NCBI GenBank assembly: GCA_004020645.1
Contig: SAQL01000018.1
Location: forward strand, 62,001-126,000
Reading direction: 5' to 3'
Origin: Mesorhizobium sp.
GTDB taxonomy: Bacteria > Pseudomonadota > Alphaproteobacteria > Rhizobiales > Rhizobiaceae
DNA: 64,000 bases
Positions 8,279-21,092 of this stretch are shown here, piece by piece. The notes under the pieces are model-generated. The model saw nothing but the letters and a program-made list of their open reading frames with translations. It did not search any database and was not told the DNA's origin. A program made the position numbers and the translations under genes. The first letter of the stretch is position 1; each line of letters begins with the position of its first letter.

Positions 8279-9277
8279 ATGGCCAATCTAAAGCAGATCG
8301 CGGCGGAACTTTCCCTCTCGGTGACCACGGTGTCCCGCGCTCTGAAGGATGGGCCGGAAGTGCAGCCCTCGACCATAGCCCGCGTCAAGGAGGCGGCTAA
8401 GCGGGTTGGCTATCTACCAAATCATCATGGTCGTGCGCTCAAAACCGGTCGAACGCTGACGCTGACGGCAGTACTCCCGATGGAGACACGAGACCATCTG
8501 TCCGATCTGTTGAAGCTGCCTTTAATCGAAGGCATGACGCTGGCGGCGCGGCAAGCCGGGTATAGTCTGTCCATCTATTCCACCACTCCCGACGACGATC
8601 CCGTCGAGAGTGTGCAGCGGCAACTTCAGGCACGCAGCACAGACGGACTGATCATCACGCGCCTGGTGTCGGGTGATCCGCGGGTCAAGCTGCTGCTGGA
8701 CAAACGCATGCCATTCGTCGCGTTTGGAAGAACCGACCTGGATACCGCGTATCCTTATGTCGATGTCGACAATGAACAGATTGCCTACGAGGCAACCCGA
8801 CGGCTTATGGATAAGGGCTGTCGACGCATTGCACTGCAACTTCTGGTTCCGGAGGATCAGGCAAGTGCCATGCGTCTTTCCGGCTATGGAAGGGCAATGG
8901 CCGAGGCCGGTATTCCGATCGACCAATCGCTGATCGGTCATGGGATGTTCACCATGGAATCGAGCGCAGACTGGTTCGACCGCTTGCTGGCTTGTTCAAA
9001 TCCGCCGACAGGCCTGGCATGCGCCAACGAACTGGGCCTTCTAGGGGCGTTACACGCTCTTGGCAGAAGAGGTCTTGTGCCGGGGAGCGACGTCCACATT
9101 GTCACTCGTGACAGCACACGGCTGGCACGCTTCCTGCCGGCGAAGATCGGAATTCATTCCGTGGACATGGCGGGTGTCGGACGCAAACTTGTCGAAGTCC
9201 TGGTGAGCCGGATCATCAATCCGCTTGGGCCGATGGAGACAATCTTGCTCAAGGGTGAATTCGACCCTGGCGAATAG
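8279..9277 (+). CDS. LacI-family transcriptional regulator
   Basis: A 332-residue repressor-type protein. Residues 1-48 form the LacI helix-turn-helix and hinge (MANLKQIAAELSLSVTTVSRAL ... RVGYLPN); residues ~60-330 form the periplasmic-binding-like effector domain. It is transcribed divergently from the importer operon (199 bp apart) with two operator-like sites between them. It most likely controls that operon in response to the imported compound. No good ribosome-binding site is visible, but the N-terminus fits the family exactly. Confidence 0.92.
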   Translation: MANLKQIAAELSLSVTTVSRALKDGPEVQPSTIARVKEAAKRVGYLPNHHGRALKTGRTLTLTAVLPMETRDHLSDLLKLPLIEGMTLAARQAGYSLSIYSTTPDDDPVESVQRQLQARSTDGLIITRLVSGDPRVKLLLDKRMPFVAFGRTDLDTAYPYVDVDNEQIAYEATRRLMDKGCRRIALQLLVPEDQASAMRLSGYGRAMAEAGIPIDQSLIGHGMFTMESSADWFDRLLACSNPPTGLACANELGLLGALHALGRRGLVPGSDVHIVTRDSTRLARFLPAKIGIHSVDMAGVGRKLVEVLVSRIINPLGPMETILLKGEFDPGE

Positions 9278-9481
9278 TCTGCCCGCAGACTTCAATCAAC
9301 CGACCCAGCGACGGCGACCCAACCTCGCGCGGCTGCTTCGTGGCGCAACCGATAGCTGCAATCCCGCGACCGTCCCGTCGAGCGAAGCACGTATATTCGA
9401 CCGAAGGGAAAGGCCCGCTTATGGACGCAAGGCACTGGCGAGACAAATCGAATAGCCTCCAGCAACCCCTGATTGTAGACA

Positions 9482-10276
9482 TCACTCGGCCGGGGCCGTG
9501 CCGACCTGGCCGGCGACTTCCTGATCCATCTCGGTGAGGAAATCCACGATGCGGGCCGCATTGTCGCCAAGGTCGTAGCGGCCGTAACGGGAGGCCGAAC
9601 GCATGTCGACAATGATTGCATTGCCATCGTCGGTCACACGGATGGCGACGTCGGCGGGAAGGCTGAGGAGGAAGCTCCTGGCCAGGGCGTTGATCGTCAC
9701 CTCGCTTTGCCCGATCGCACGGGGAAACGGCGCCGTTAGCTGCCAATCCCGACGATCGAGCACGGTTTCGACTGCTTCCAGGACCCGATCGAAAGGCAGA
9801 TTGTAGCTGCGTCCGGTGACAAGCGGATAGGTCTCGGTCTGCAGGCGCTGCTCGCCCGGGGTCGGTGGCGAAAGCGCGTGCATTTCCCCGGTCCGGGTGC
9901 TGGTGTCGAGCACCGGCGGATCGTCGAAATCCGTCGAGATATCCCTGAGCGGCGGAGAAGTCGCTGCCCAGTAGGCAGCGATACCAAAGGGAGCAAGCAC
10001 CAGCAGTGCCAGCACCGAGCCGACGGTGAGATCGCGACCGCCACGGTCGCCGAAATTCCACAGTCTCGAAAAGGCAAATCCGGCGAATAAAAGCGCAAAG
10101 GCGGCAAGCAGCGCGACAATGCCGAGCACCCAAAGGAAAGCCGGCGTTTCAACTAGCTCATATCGGTGGCCGACGAGAACGGTCAGAAGCAGGACCGCCG
10201 AAAAAGCGCCTGTCCGCCGCGACCAGCCGGCCGCCCTCGACGTCTGTCGCTCGGGATTTTTCATTATTTTCAGCAC
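9482..10276 (-). CDS. DUF1499 membrane protein
   Basis: A 264-residue protein. Two hydrophobic helices lie at ~25-68 and one at ~82-105, followed by a soluble DUF1499 domain (residues ~125-255, with DWQLTAPFP and ASRYGRYDLGDN). The function of DUF1499 is not established. The start is taken as the GTG preceded by GGGGTGAAACA; an ATG four codons later is possible. Its last 31 codons are duplicated, in diverged form, at 402-498. The 204 bp between the LacI gene and this gene hold nothing recognisable. Confidence 0.85.
   Translation of the reverse strand: MLKIMKNPERQTSRAAGWSRRTGAFSAVLLLTVLVGHRYELVETPAFLWVLGIVALLAAFALLFAGFAFSRLWNFGDRGGRDLTVGSVLALLVLAPFGIAAYWAATSPPLRDISTDFDDPPVLDTSTRTGEMHALSPPTPGEQRLQTETYPLVTGRSYNLPFDRVLEAVETVLDRRDWQLTAPFPRAIGQSEVTINALARSFLLSLPADVAIRVTDDGNAIIVDMRSASRYGRYDLGDNAARIVDFLTEMDQEVAGQVGTAPAE
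9484..9578. repeat. right-hand copy of 95-bp direct repeat flanking the 0.5-9.5 kb block
   Basis: This segment within the DUF1499 gene is the partner of 404-498: the same orientation, offset 9080, 86 of 95 bases identical and no gaps. The two copies bracket the guanylyltransferase and importer genes. Confidence 0.85.
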
Positions 10277-10342
10277 TGTTTCACCCCGAACCGGCGCTTA
10301 AGCCGTTCAGCCGCGGCTTGAAGGCGAAGGTCGTCATGTCAG

Positions 10343-11971
<1,629 letters not shown>

Positions 11972-12172
11972 TCTTTTCCTCCCATTGGTTTTTCGTTCCA
12001 TTGTGGGACGAACAAGCGGATTGTCCAGCCATGACCGGGCAGAAGCAGTACATTGATCGAAAAGACAGGGAAAACCGCCACAATCCGGCCATCGTCGGCG
12101 TTAACTTTGATTAATGGGCTTAACTCTGATTTAATGGGCAGGGGGTGCGATTGGCGAATGAAAGAGGTTCGC

Positions 12173-12529
12173 ATGGACGCGCAACTCGACGACAAGACTC
12201 TCGAAAGTACGCTCGCCGAAAGTCTGGCTGATCTGGTGCCGGACGCCAAAACCGTTTCCGAAGACGAATTCGTTGAAGTTGTCGGCGGCGCCCTTGAGGC
12301 GGTTGGCGGCACGCTGTTGTTCAAGATGTGCGTTCAGAACGAAGGCGAAGGCCAGCACGTTGCTGCGGCATGCGTCGGCGATGGCGGCAACCGCCAGTTC
12401 CTGCTTCTTACCTTGCCGACCGGCGGTGGTGCGCTCAAGGTCGAAACCGCCTCGAGAAGCACCAATCCGGTCGCCGGTATCGCCGCCGCCTATGCCGGGC
12501 TGATGGACGCGTTTCAGGCTGCCGCCTGA
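12173..12529 (+). CDS. small acidic protein of unknown function
   Basis: 118 residues starting MDAQLDDKTLE, after AAAGAGG. There is no signal peptide or membrane segment. The first 45 residues are acidic and probably helical. The rest is glycine-rich with alternating hydrophobics (GGALEAVGGTLLFKM, GNRQFLLLTLPTGGG), which suggests a small beta-sheet domain. I do not recognise the family. Codon use matches the neighbours, so I regard it as a real gene. Confidence 0.6.
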   Translation: MDAQLDDKTLESTLAESLADLVPDAKTVSEDEFVEVVGGALEAVGGTLLFKMCVQNEGEGQHVAAACVGDGGNRQFLLLTLPTGGGALKVETASRSTNPVAGIAAAYAGLMDAFQAAA

Positions 12530-12712
12530 TTGGTCATCGGCAGGCCGATTTGACGAGAGGCCCGGCAACGCCAAAGGCGATGGTTTTCGAGCCCCGCATT
12601 CGACGGCGGCCTTGCGCGACGCGCACGCCCGACACACCTTAGAGACCGTTTGGAAACTCTACTCTGGCGGCCATCTGATGGCGTTTTCTGCGCTTCCGGT
12701 GCTCACGGACCA

Positions 12713-12761
12713 GCGCATGACCCCGGAAACCGATTTCGGTTTCCCGGAAAGGATCATGCGC
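12713..12761. repeat. rhizobial intergenic palindrome, type 1
   Basis: Nested inverted repeat. The outer arms are GCGCATGA and TCATGCGC; the inner hairpin is GGAAACCG/CGGTTTCC. The right half (CGGAAAGGATCATGCGCAA) recurs exactly at 40442-40460. It lies in the 380-bp gene-free gap 12530-12909, where nothing else but the next palindrome is recognisable. Confidence 0.8.
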
Positions 12762-12773
12762 AAATGCAAAGTG

Positions 12774-12817
12774 TTAGAGCGTCCTTTGCGCGTCCAATTG
12801 GACGCGCGGCGCTCTAA
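12774..12817. repeat. palindromic element with 20-bp perfect core
   Basis: The outer arms TTAGAGCG and CGCTCTAA enclose the perfect palindrome GCGCGTCCAATTGGACGCGC at 12788-12807. It directly follows the type-1 palindrome and probably forms one composite repeat with it. It could fold in RNA as a strong hairpin. Confidence 0.8.
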
Positions 12818-12909
12818 TGTCCGCTGCGCGCCGGTTCTCGAAACCACCACATGACTCGCCAGAGCGAATTTCGAAACAGTCTCTTAGGTCGACGCAAGGA
12901 GCTCCCGTC

Positions 12910-13299
12910 ATGGACCAGATCGCCAATCCGTCACCCGGCTTTCAACGCAACCCGGGTAAAGTGATTACTGTCGAGCCCTACATCGGAACTGTGACCGTAC
13001 GCGCCGGCGACGCGGTCATTGCCTCGTCCACGAGGTCCAAGGTGTTGACCGAATCCCCCTACCCCCAGGTCTTCTACATTCCGTTCGAAGACATCGATTT
13101 CGACCAGCTTCGCAAGACGGAACTGTCGACCCATTGCCCTTACAAGGGCGATGCGAGCTATTGGAGCGTTCTGCCTACCGCGGAAGCAGGCAAGAATGCG
13201 ATGTGGACCTACGAGCAGCCTTTCGACGAGATGATCGAAATCCGCGATCACGGCGCGTTCTATCCCGACAAGGTGACGATCGAAGCCAAACCGGCCTGA
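12910..13299 (+). CDS. DUF427 domain protein
   Basis: 129 residues, start fixed by AAGGAG before MDQIANPSPGF. The protein contains the DUF427 pattern VRAGDAVIASSTRSKVLTESPYPQVFYIP ... THCPYKGDASYWSV ... WTYEQPFDEMIEIRDHGAFYPDKVTIE, a small beta-structured cytoplasmic domain of unknown function. It converges with ppdK, 67 bp from that gene's stop. Confidence 0.88.
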   Translation: MDQIANPSPGFQRNPGKVITVEPYIGTVTVRAGDAVIASSTRSKVLTESPYPQVFYIPFEDIDFDQLRKTELSTHCPYKGDASYWSVLPTAEAGKNAMWTYEQPFDEMIEIRDHGAFYPDKVTIEAKPA

Positions 13300-13366
13300 G
13301 CAGGGAAGGTTCGAGACCTGTCCTGCCGATCAGTCGGTGATGCGGTCATGGCCGACGTCGTGCCCC

Positions 13367-16045
<2,679 letters not shown>

Positions 16046-16257
16046 GCTTGCTCTCCGGTTGCAGGAGATTGAAAAGATTGACGAAGCCGAAGTTCCGCCG
16101 TGTCCCTACCCGAGCGATATGATGCTGCAGTGCGAAAGGCAAGGTGTCGGCAAAGCCAGCCGGCTTCTACAATCGATTAAGGAAAAAGTGATGGCAAAAA
16201 GATTTGCGGCTCGGTGACCATTTTGCGTAGGACATAACAGGAACCAGGGGTAACACC

Positions 16258-16326
16258 ATGAGACTGACCGGAAAACTCGATTATCTGGAAATGCCGGCAA
16301 CTGGTGGAACGCTGGATAGGCTCAAG
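16258..16326 (+). pseudogene. truncated VOC/glyoxalase-family gene (5' remnant)
   Basis: After an AGGGG-type site the frame begins MRLTGKLDYLEMPATGGTLD and RLKA, which I recognise as the N-terminus of glyoxalase/bleomycin-resistance (VOC) proteins of this group. From about 16327 the frame continues as unrelated residues and runs into the tRNA gene, so only some 22 codons remain. The break lies 130 bp before tRNA-Gln. Upstream, 16046-16257 holds only the promoter region of ppdK and of this remnant. Confidence 0.6.
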
Positions 16327-16453
16327 GCGACAGCAGACAATGATGCGAACGCTGGGGAACCGGTGGATCAGTTCCGCGCCTTGCCATTCTCGGCATTGAG
16401 CTTTCCGTCGGCTCGTCCTATAAGGCCGCGCGCAGCGGGCATGTTCCGACTGT

Positions 16454-16528
16454 TGGGGCGTAGCCAAGTGGTAAGGCATCGGTTTTTGGTACCGACAATC
16501 CCAGGTTCGAATCCTGGCGCCCCAGCCA
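16454..16528 (+). tRNA. tRNA-Gln (anticodon TTG)
   Basis: 75 nt with an encoded 3' CCA. The acceptor stem TGGGGCG pairs with CGCCCCA. The D-arm has AGTGGTAAGGC, the anticodon loop TTTTGGT gives TTG (reads CAA), and the T-arm is CCAGGTTCGAATCCTGG. The downstream DNA becomes AT-rich and its genes look accessory. I did not find a second copy of the tRNA 3' end in the window that would prove an attachment site. Confidence 0.96.
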
Positions 16529-16676
16529 AATTATTTTATATAGCCAAATCAAGTACTTATAGAGATTTCAATTTCCTGATGTAGGGCATTCTAAGTCACC
16601 TGCTAGGTCATTCGACCGCGCCGGGATCAGCGGGAATGCCCTCGATAAAATCGCTATTGAGAGGCTGGAACTGCTT

Positions 16677-17108
16677 ATGGAATTCGCGAAGTGGTGTCGC
16701 CCAAGCCTTGCCGCTTTTCCAGTCCGCGACACGGTAGAGAACGGCGCTGCTCCGCCTAATAGTTTAAAGGTACCGTTGATCAAAGGGATCAGACTGCGTG
16801 CAGTCGTCGTATTGGGTCTAATTATTTGCGCCGGCACTGCACGGGCTAGCGAATTAGAGGTTCTTCTCAGCGAGAAAATTGGAGGCTGCTTAGTCATTCC
16901 GGTCGATATCGCGACGCCGTTCAAAGTGACTTTTGAGGTCACGTTGGATAAAGCCGACAAGGCACAGACTGTTGCTGTGGTTGCTTACGAGCCTCACTCA
17001 GAGTCGATGGCGAAGGCTGCTCCGATCCTTGCACATGGCGTGAAACGGTGTTGGCCGCCGGGAATCAAAACAAATCCAGTTCGATTCACATTTTCGATGG
17101 ACGAATAG
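16677..17108 (+). CDS. small exported protein, TonB/TolA C-terminal-like
   Basis: 143 residues from the ATG. A signal-like helix appears only at residues ~42-58 (VVVLGLIICAGTARA-S), so the real start may be an alternative codon nearer to it. The mature ~85 residues (EKIGGCLVIPVDIATPFKVTFEVTLD ... VVAYEPHSESMAKAAPILAHGVKRCWP) recall the C-terminal domain of TolA/TonB-like periplasmic proteins: one beta strand pair, helix, and a conserved RCxP near the end. Similarity is by eye only. It lies in AT-richer DNA after the tRNA. Confidence 0.5.
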   Translation: MEFAKWCRPSLAAFPVRDTVENGAAPPNSLKVPLIKGIRLRAVVVLGLIICAGTARASELEVLLSEKIGGCLVIPVDIATPFKVTFEVTLDKADKAQTVAVVAYEPHSESMAKAAPILAHGVKRCWPPGIKTNPVRFTFSMDE

Positions 17109-17317
17109 CACCAAGAATTTCCGTGCTTGTATGCAATTATTGGCTATGAGCCGAGAAATTTTGAGCTTGTCCACCAAATAAACTGTTCGCCCATCGTGGT
17201 CCGCAACTGAGCTTTAGTGGTAATGCCCGCTGGCGCCGACTGGCGAATTTTGAATCAGGCCAAGCTATGATAACGGGTGATTAGTAGGGCGAGTTGACTG
17301 GAAGAGAGGGGAGACGT

Positions 17318-17686
17318 TTGAGCCGCATTTTGGTAACGGTCATCGCAGGAATCTGCTTCACAATATCGACTGCTTCAGCCGGGCAGTTAGAGCAAAACAT
17401 CAATTACTTGGCACGTATGGCAGATGGCAAATTGCATCGGGCTGCAGAAATGTCAGGTAACATCTATGGCCTATTGAAAAGGTGCCCGGCGCTGAGACCA
17501 AGCGAATTTGGAAAAGCCGTGATGGCTGTCCCCCTCCTTTTGAACGAGGGGCTAGATAAACACTTGGCGCCTCCCGCTAAATTCAAGCGGGCTGTCCGCG
17601 TGTTTAATGGCGCTTACCGTAAGGCTGTTCTGAGTAAGGTTAGTTGCAAGGCCGGGAAGGCCAAGGACCCAGATAGTTACCAGTAG
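17318..17686 (+). CDS. small exported protein of unknown function
   Basis: 122 residues from a TTG start preceded by GAGAGGGGAG; a farther TTG at 17294 lacks such a site. Residues 1-22 are a signal peptide ending STASA-G. The mature part is helical and basic, with two cysteines (KRCPALRPSEF, KVSCKAG) that could form a disulphide. I recognise no family. Together with 16677-17108 it makes a pair of small exported proteins. Confidence 0.5.
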   Translation: MSRILVTVIAGICFTISTASAGQLEQNINYLARMADGKLHRAAEMSGNIYGLLKRCPALRPSEFGKAVMAVPLLLNEGLDKHLAPPAKFKRAVRVFNGAYRKAVLSKVSCKAGKAKDPDSYQ

Positions 17687-17986
17687 ATGCCCGCCTTGGG
17701 CCAATCCATATCGCGGGAATTATTATGGCCGCAGGGCAGCGAAGCGGGCCGGTGGTTGGCTGCCGGCTGTCAAGAAATTCGGAAGCGGACTCCAGTCTTC
17801 AGGTGCCAGTGTGGCAAGCTCTTCATCGACTGCTGCTTGATACTTCGTCAGAGCCCTTCCGGCGTCTCGCTTTGCCAAAATCCTTGGCCTCGATAGGCAC
17901 AATGCCTTTGTCACGAGCGATGCATATTGCTTGACGGGGAGCGGTGTACGTACTGCCATTCCGGCTCCGAGTTTCGCCAGGATCGA

Positions 17987-18654
17987 TCCGTCCGCCGCAT
18001 ATCAGCTCATCGGCCATACGATCATTAGCATCGGCACAGCAACAATGACGATGAGGAATGATAGCGGCAGTCCCAGACGTGGATAATCGCTGAAACGGTA
18101 GCCGCCCGGCCGTGTTGCACTGGTGGCCGATCGGGTTGAGAAAATCGCAGCCGGCGCCAATGGCGACCGCCATCAGAAATGCTTCCGGCCTGTAGCCGAG
18201 ATCGCCGGCAAACTCGGCGGCGATAGGCGCCATGACCAGAACGGTGGCGGCATTGTTGAGGAATGGTGTAACGGCCATGGCGGCGACAAGAATGAGCATC
18301 AGTGCGCCGGGCGCCGGAAGAATGGTCCCCAGTTTGGCAAGCTCGCCGGCAACCACTTCTGTCGCCCCTGTACTGCGCAGCGAATCGCTCACCGGAATGA
18401 GAACGGCGAGCATGACGAGGATTGGACCATCCAGCGATTGGTAGACCTCCCGGACCGGGATGACCTTGAAAAGCACCATCCCGACCGCGGCCGCAAAGAA
18501 AGCGACGGAGACCGGTAGCAGCCCAAACGCAGTCGCCACCATAGCGAGAGCAAGGATGGTAACCGGCACGACACCCTTACGGACGCTACCAAGCAGGATG
18601 GCCCTTTCCGCCAGCGGCAGGCAGCCGAGTTCGCGCAGTATCTCGGGTATCGTC
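17987..18654 (-). pseudogene. 3' fragment of an SLC13-family transporter gene
   Basis: This copies 28051-28729 in direct orientation at about 98% identity (about 14 substitutions seen). It covers the second transmembrane half of the transporter, from TIPEILRELGCLPLAERA on. It lacks the first ~390 codons. An 11-bp deletion after about 18110 shifts the frame: NTLVMGPGGY of the intact protein becomes NTAGRLPF. It is therefore dead. The upstream end is a sharp junction at 18654. Confidence 0.92.
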
Positions 18655-18655
18655 A

Positions 18656-18757
18656 CTGGCCGTCGAGACCAACGAAAACTGGATGGAGGCCAACCGCTAC
18701 ATCAAGATGGACGACCTGCGCGAGCACAACAAGCTCGCTCGACGCCAAGCCGTATGA
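18656..18757 (+). pseudogene. C-terminal fragment of an unidentified gene
   Basis: Starting exactly at the transporter-fragment junction, the plus strand encodes 33 residues (including NENWMEANRYIKMDDLREHN) and a TGA stop, with high-GC, gene-like codons and no start codon of its own. It looks like the tail of a gene cut at 18655. I could not assign a family. From 18758 to 19075 nothing else is seen apart from the promoter of the next gene. Confidence 0.4.
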
Positions 18758-19075
18758 CCAGCGCCATGGCCGCCCGTTTTTGCAGAACTTGACGCACACA
18801 ACCTGCTTCAAGTCAGTTGCAAGCTTTGAACCTGTCCGCTTACTTTGCCGCAAACCAAGAGTTCTTCGACCTCCCGCGCCGCGATGCAACGAGAAGACGA
18901 AGTGGAATTTCGCATCCATCGGCGGACGCGCCGCCGGCCTCATTTTGGTCAAATCGCGCCACTTGAGGCATGAGGAATGCAACATTTTGTCTAAATTTAT
19001 CAAGATAGTTCAAACCAGAACCTAAAGTCCTGTGGGTACAACGCACTCCAGAACAATAACATTGGAGGCTAGCAC

Positions 19076-19393
19076 ATGACGTTTTCTACTGCGCATCGGA
19101 ACCGTTTTAGAAGAGTGGCGATTGCAGCGATCGGGCTTGCTGTTTCCGTGGCTCTCGGCGCAAACGCGCAAGCAGGCGAAATGCGTAAGCCAGAGGGAGA
19201 GACACGGTCCGTCTACCTTGTCAAATATCGAGTTAACAACGATGTTCGCTACACCAAGAAGCCCGTCGGCAAGATCGTTAAAATATCAGCATCCCGGTAC
19301 TTGAACAGCAACACCTATGTCTGCACTCCGAGCGGCTTTGGTCAGAAAGCGCGTTGCTACACTCGGAGGGTCTCGAATCAGCCAGGCGTTTAA
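19076..19393 (+). CDS. small basic exported protein
   Basis: 105 residues. The start follows TTGGAGG. The signal peptide (residues 1-33) ends ANAQA-G. The mature ~72 residues are strongly basic with two cysteines (TYVCTPSGFGQKARCYTRR), presumably one disulphide. The family is unknown. It is followed by a clear terminator and faces the DUF995 gene of the polysaccharide cluster. Confidence 0.65.
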   Translation: MTFSTAHRNRFRRVAIAAIGLAVSVALGANAQAGEMRKPEGETRSVYLVKYRVNNDVRYTKKPVGKIVKISASRYLNSNTYVCTPSGFGQKARCYTRRVSNQPGV

Positions 19394-19415
19394 TGTTGGA
19401 CCTGGTTTTGACAGA

Positions 19416-19451
19416 AGCCGCCGCGCCTGAAGCCGCGGCGGCTCCGTTTTT
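19416..19451. terminator. Rho-independent terminator
   Basis: The ten-base perfect stem AGCCGCCGCG/CGCGGCGGCT with an eight-base loop is followed by CCG and TTTTT. It ends the plus-strand gene at 19076 and, being between convergent genes, may also block read-through from the polysaccharide cluster. Confidence 0.88.
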
Positions 19452-19457
19452 GCGCGG

Positions 19458-20015
19458 TTATCGAGAATTCGCCTTAAGATGCGAAACTTCTTTGCTTACC
19501 CGATTACCTTTGACCAGTTTGCGCGCCTCATCGTCCCGGCGAGCGGGATTGTGACGAAAGACATACCATTTCCCACCGATGAAAGGCTTCTGATAAACGA
19601 CGCCATGTTTTTCACGGTGCAGGAAACATGTGATTGCACCGCTTCTTGCCAGACTCCCTTTCGCTACTTTGCTGGTCCAGAGAGCGCGCATGCAGAGCTT
19701 GCCCCCATTGGTCGCATACCAGTTTCCCTCCGCATAGGACCATGCTGCCCGTTTGCGCGACCAAGCGGCGAACGGCTTCCTATTTGCAGAGAACAGCCCG
19801 CGAGCAGTTGTCTCCGCCGAATAGAACCCACCGCCGTTTTGCCATTTCCAGGTGCGGCCGGCATAGAGCTTTTCAACTGCTGAGGCCTTCATCGGCGTCG
19901 CGGCAGCGGCGCGTTCTTCTATAGCGTCGCCCGCCTTGGGAGCGGCGTAGGCATTGCCTGCAAGCAAGAACACAAACAGCACCGCACTTGAGATAATCGA
20001 ACGGATCGAAAACAT
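19458..20015 (-). CDS. DUF995 domain exported protein
   Basis: 185 residues. The start MFSIRSIISS is fixed by GAGAGGAAG; a longer in-frame reading has no site. The signal peptide ends NAYA-A. Residues ~35-170 match the DUF995 pattern: LYAGRTWKWQNGGGFYS ... WSYAEGNWYATNGGKLCMRALW ... CFLHREKHGVVYQKPFIGGKWYVF. The domain is common in rhizobia, beside surface-polysaccharide genes; its biochemical role is unknown. The second, frameshifted DUF995 gene lies at 21089-21654. Confidence 0.82.
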   Translation of the reverse strand: MFSIRSIISSAVLFVFLLAGNAYAAPKAGDAIEERAAAATPMKASAVEKLYAGRTWKWQNGGGFYSAETTARGLFSANRKPFAAWSRKRAAWSYAEGNWYATNGGKLCMRALWTSKVAKGSLARSGAITCFLHREKHGVVYQKPFIGGKWYVFRHNPARRDDEARKLVKGNRVSKEVSHLKANSR

Positions 20016-20147
20016 TTTACTTCCTCTCCACCAAGGCAATTCCAGTAAGACTGCGTAAGAGTCCTGCGTTGGAACCGCATAGAAATAAAGGGATGGAGCG
20101 GTTCGGCCATCTGGTGAAAGCCGAACCACTCTGTCGAACGACTTGGA

Positions 20148-21092
20148 TCAGTCCAGCGGATGGTTGGCCACGCGCCAATCGGGCCGGCCGACATTTCTCG
20201 GCCATGGATAGACTTCACGATCGTTGAAGTAGACAACGGCTGTCATGTCCGGGAACTCGGCATGCGGCTTGTTTGCTTCCGCGGCCCAGTCACGAGCATA
20301 TTCGTCGTTACCTTCGTAGCCAAGCTCCGCAATGGCGATTGGTTTGCCGAAGCCCGTCACACGGTCATAACCCGGCTTTGTGCGCTCCACAAAAGTCGTA
20401 TCACGACCGACCTCCAGCTTGTCATAGGGCTGATAGCCAAAGACGGACAGACCGATAATGTCGACATACTTGTCGCCAGGATAGAAGGCTTCCAGTCCTT
20501 CTTCTCCTTTCGGTGACCACATGTATTGGGCCGACGGAAGATGCTTGCGGCATATGTCGATGACATGCCTGTAGGCGTTCACATAACCTTCAGCATTCCA
20601 GAAAGCCCAGGTGAATTGCCCGTCATTATCTTCCATTTCCTGCGCCCAACGGATAGTGACGGGGCTTTTCAGCTGCGCCGCCGCAGAGCAGACCGCTGAC
20701 ATATTGGCATCGTAGCGCCCGCCCAAAATCCCGGCGAGCAAATCCTCAGGACCTACACGCCAGTCCCGCGCCCAGGACCACGGCTCGACCGTGATCAACA
20801 GGGAACGTCCACGCTCACGCGCATAGGCATCTGCGGCGCTGAGCGTTGCCAGATCCACATCTTCCCAGGGAAGAAAAAGGTGTTCGATTTTTGAGTTGGA
20901 ATCGTTGGTATAATCCGCGTGCGGATCGTAGGCGCCGGGGGTTACGGAGTCAGCCGTGATGATAGGACGCTTGTCCCGAAACTGATCGCGGCTGTCGACA
21001 CTCGCTCCCGACACGCCGCTGGCTGCATAGACACCACCGGAAATGCATGCGCTGCAAAGCAAGGCTGCTGATAGTTTAAAGAGACTTTTCAA
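20148..21092 (-). CDS. glycoside hydrolase, GH26-like, exported
   Basis: 314 residues. The start is a TTG in TTGA overlap with the preceding stop, after AGGGGGCC. The signal peptide ends VYA-A (residue ~23). The body has the features of clan-A beta-mannanase-type hydrolases: probable acid/base E152 in WAQEMEDN and nucleophile E256 in IAIAELGYEG, with RERGRSLLITVEPW before. It likely trims or releases the polysaccharide made by the adjacent glycosyltransferase. The precise linkage is unknown. Confidence 0.8.
   Translation of the reverse strand: MKSLFKLSAALLCSACISGGVYAASGVSGASVDSRDQFRDKRPIITADSVTPGAYDPHADYTNDSNSKIEHLFLPWEDVDLATLSAADAYARERGRSLLITVEPWSWARDWRVGPEDLLAGILGGRYDANMSAVCSAAAQLKSPVTIRWAQEMEDNDGQFTWAFWNAEGYVNAYRHVIDICRKHLPSAQYMWSPKGEEGLEAFYPGDKYVDIIGLSVFGYQPYDKLEVGRDTTFVERTKPGYDRVTGFGKPIAIAELGYEGNDEYARDWAAEANKPHAEFPDMTAVVYFNDREVYPWPRNVGRPDWRVANHPLD

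Noticed and set aside
17823..18656. A 277-codon open frame that could pass for a transporter gene
   Set aside because: It is the truncated copy of the SLC13 gene with an 11-bp deletion; the last ~85 codons are out-of-frame or unrelated sequence, and the N-terminal half is missing.
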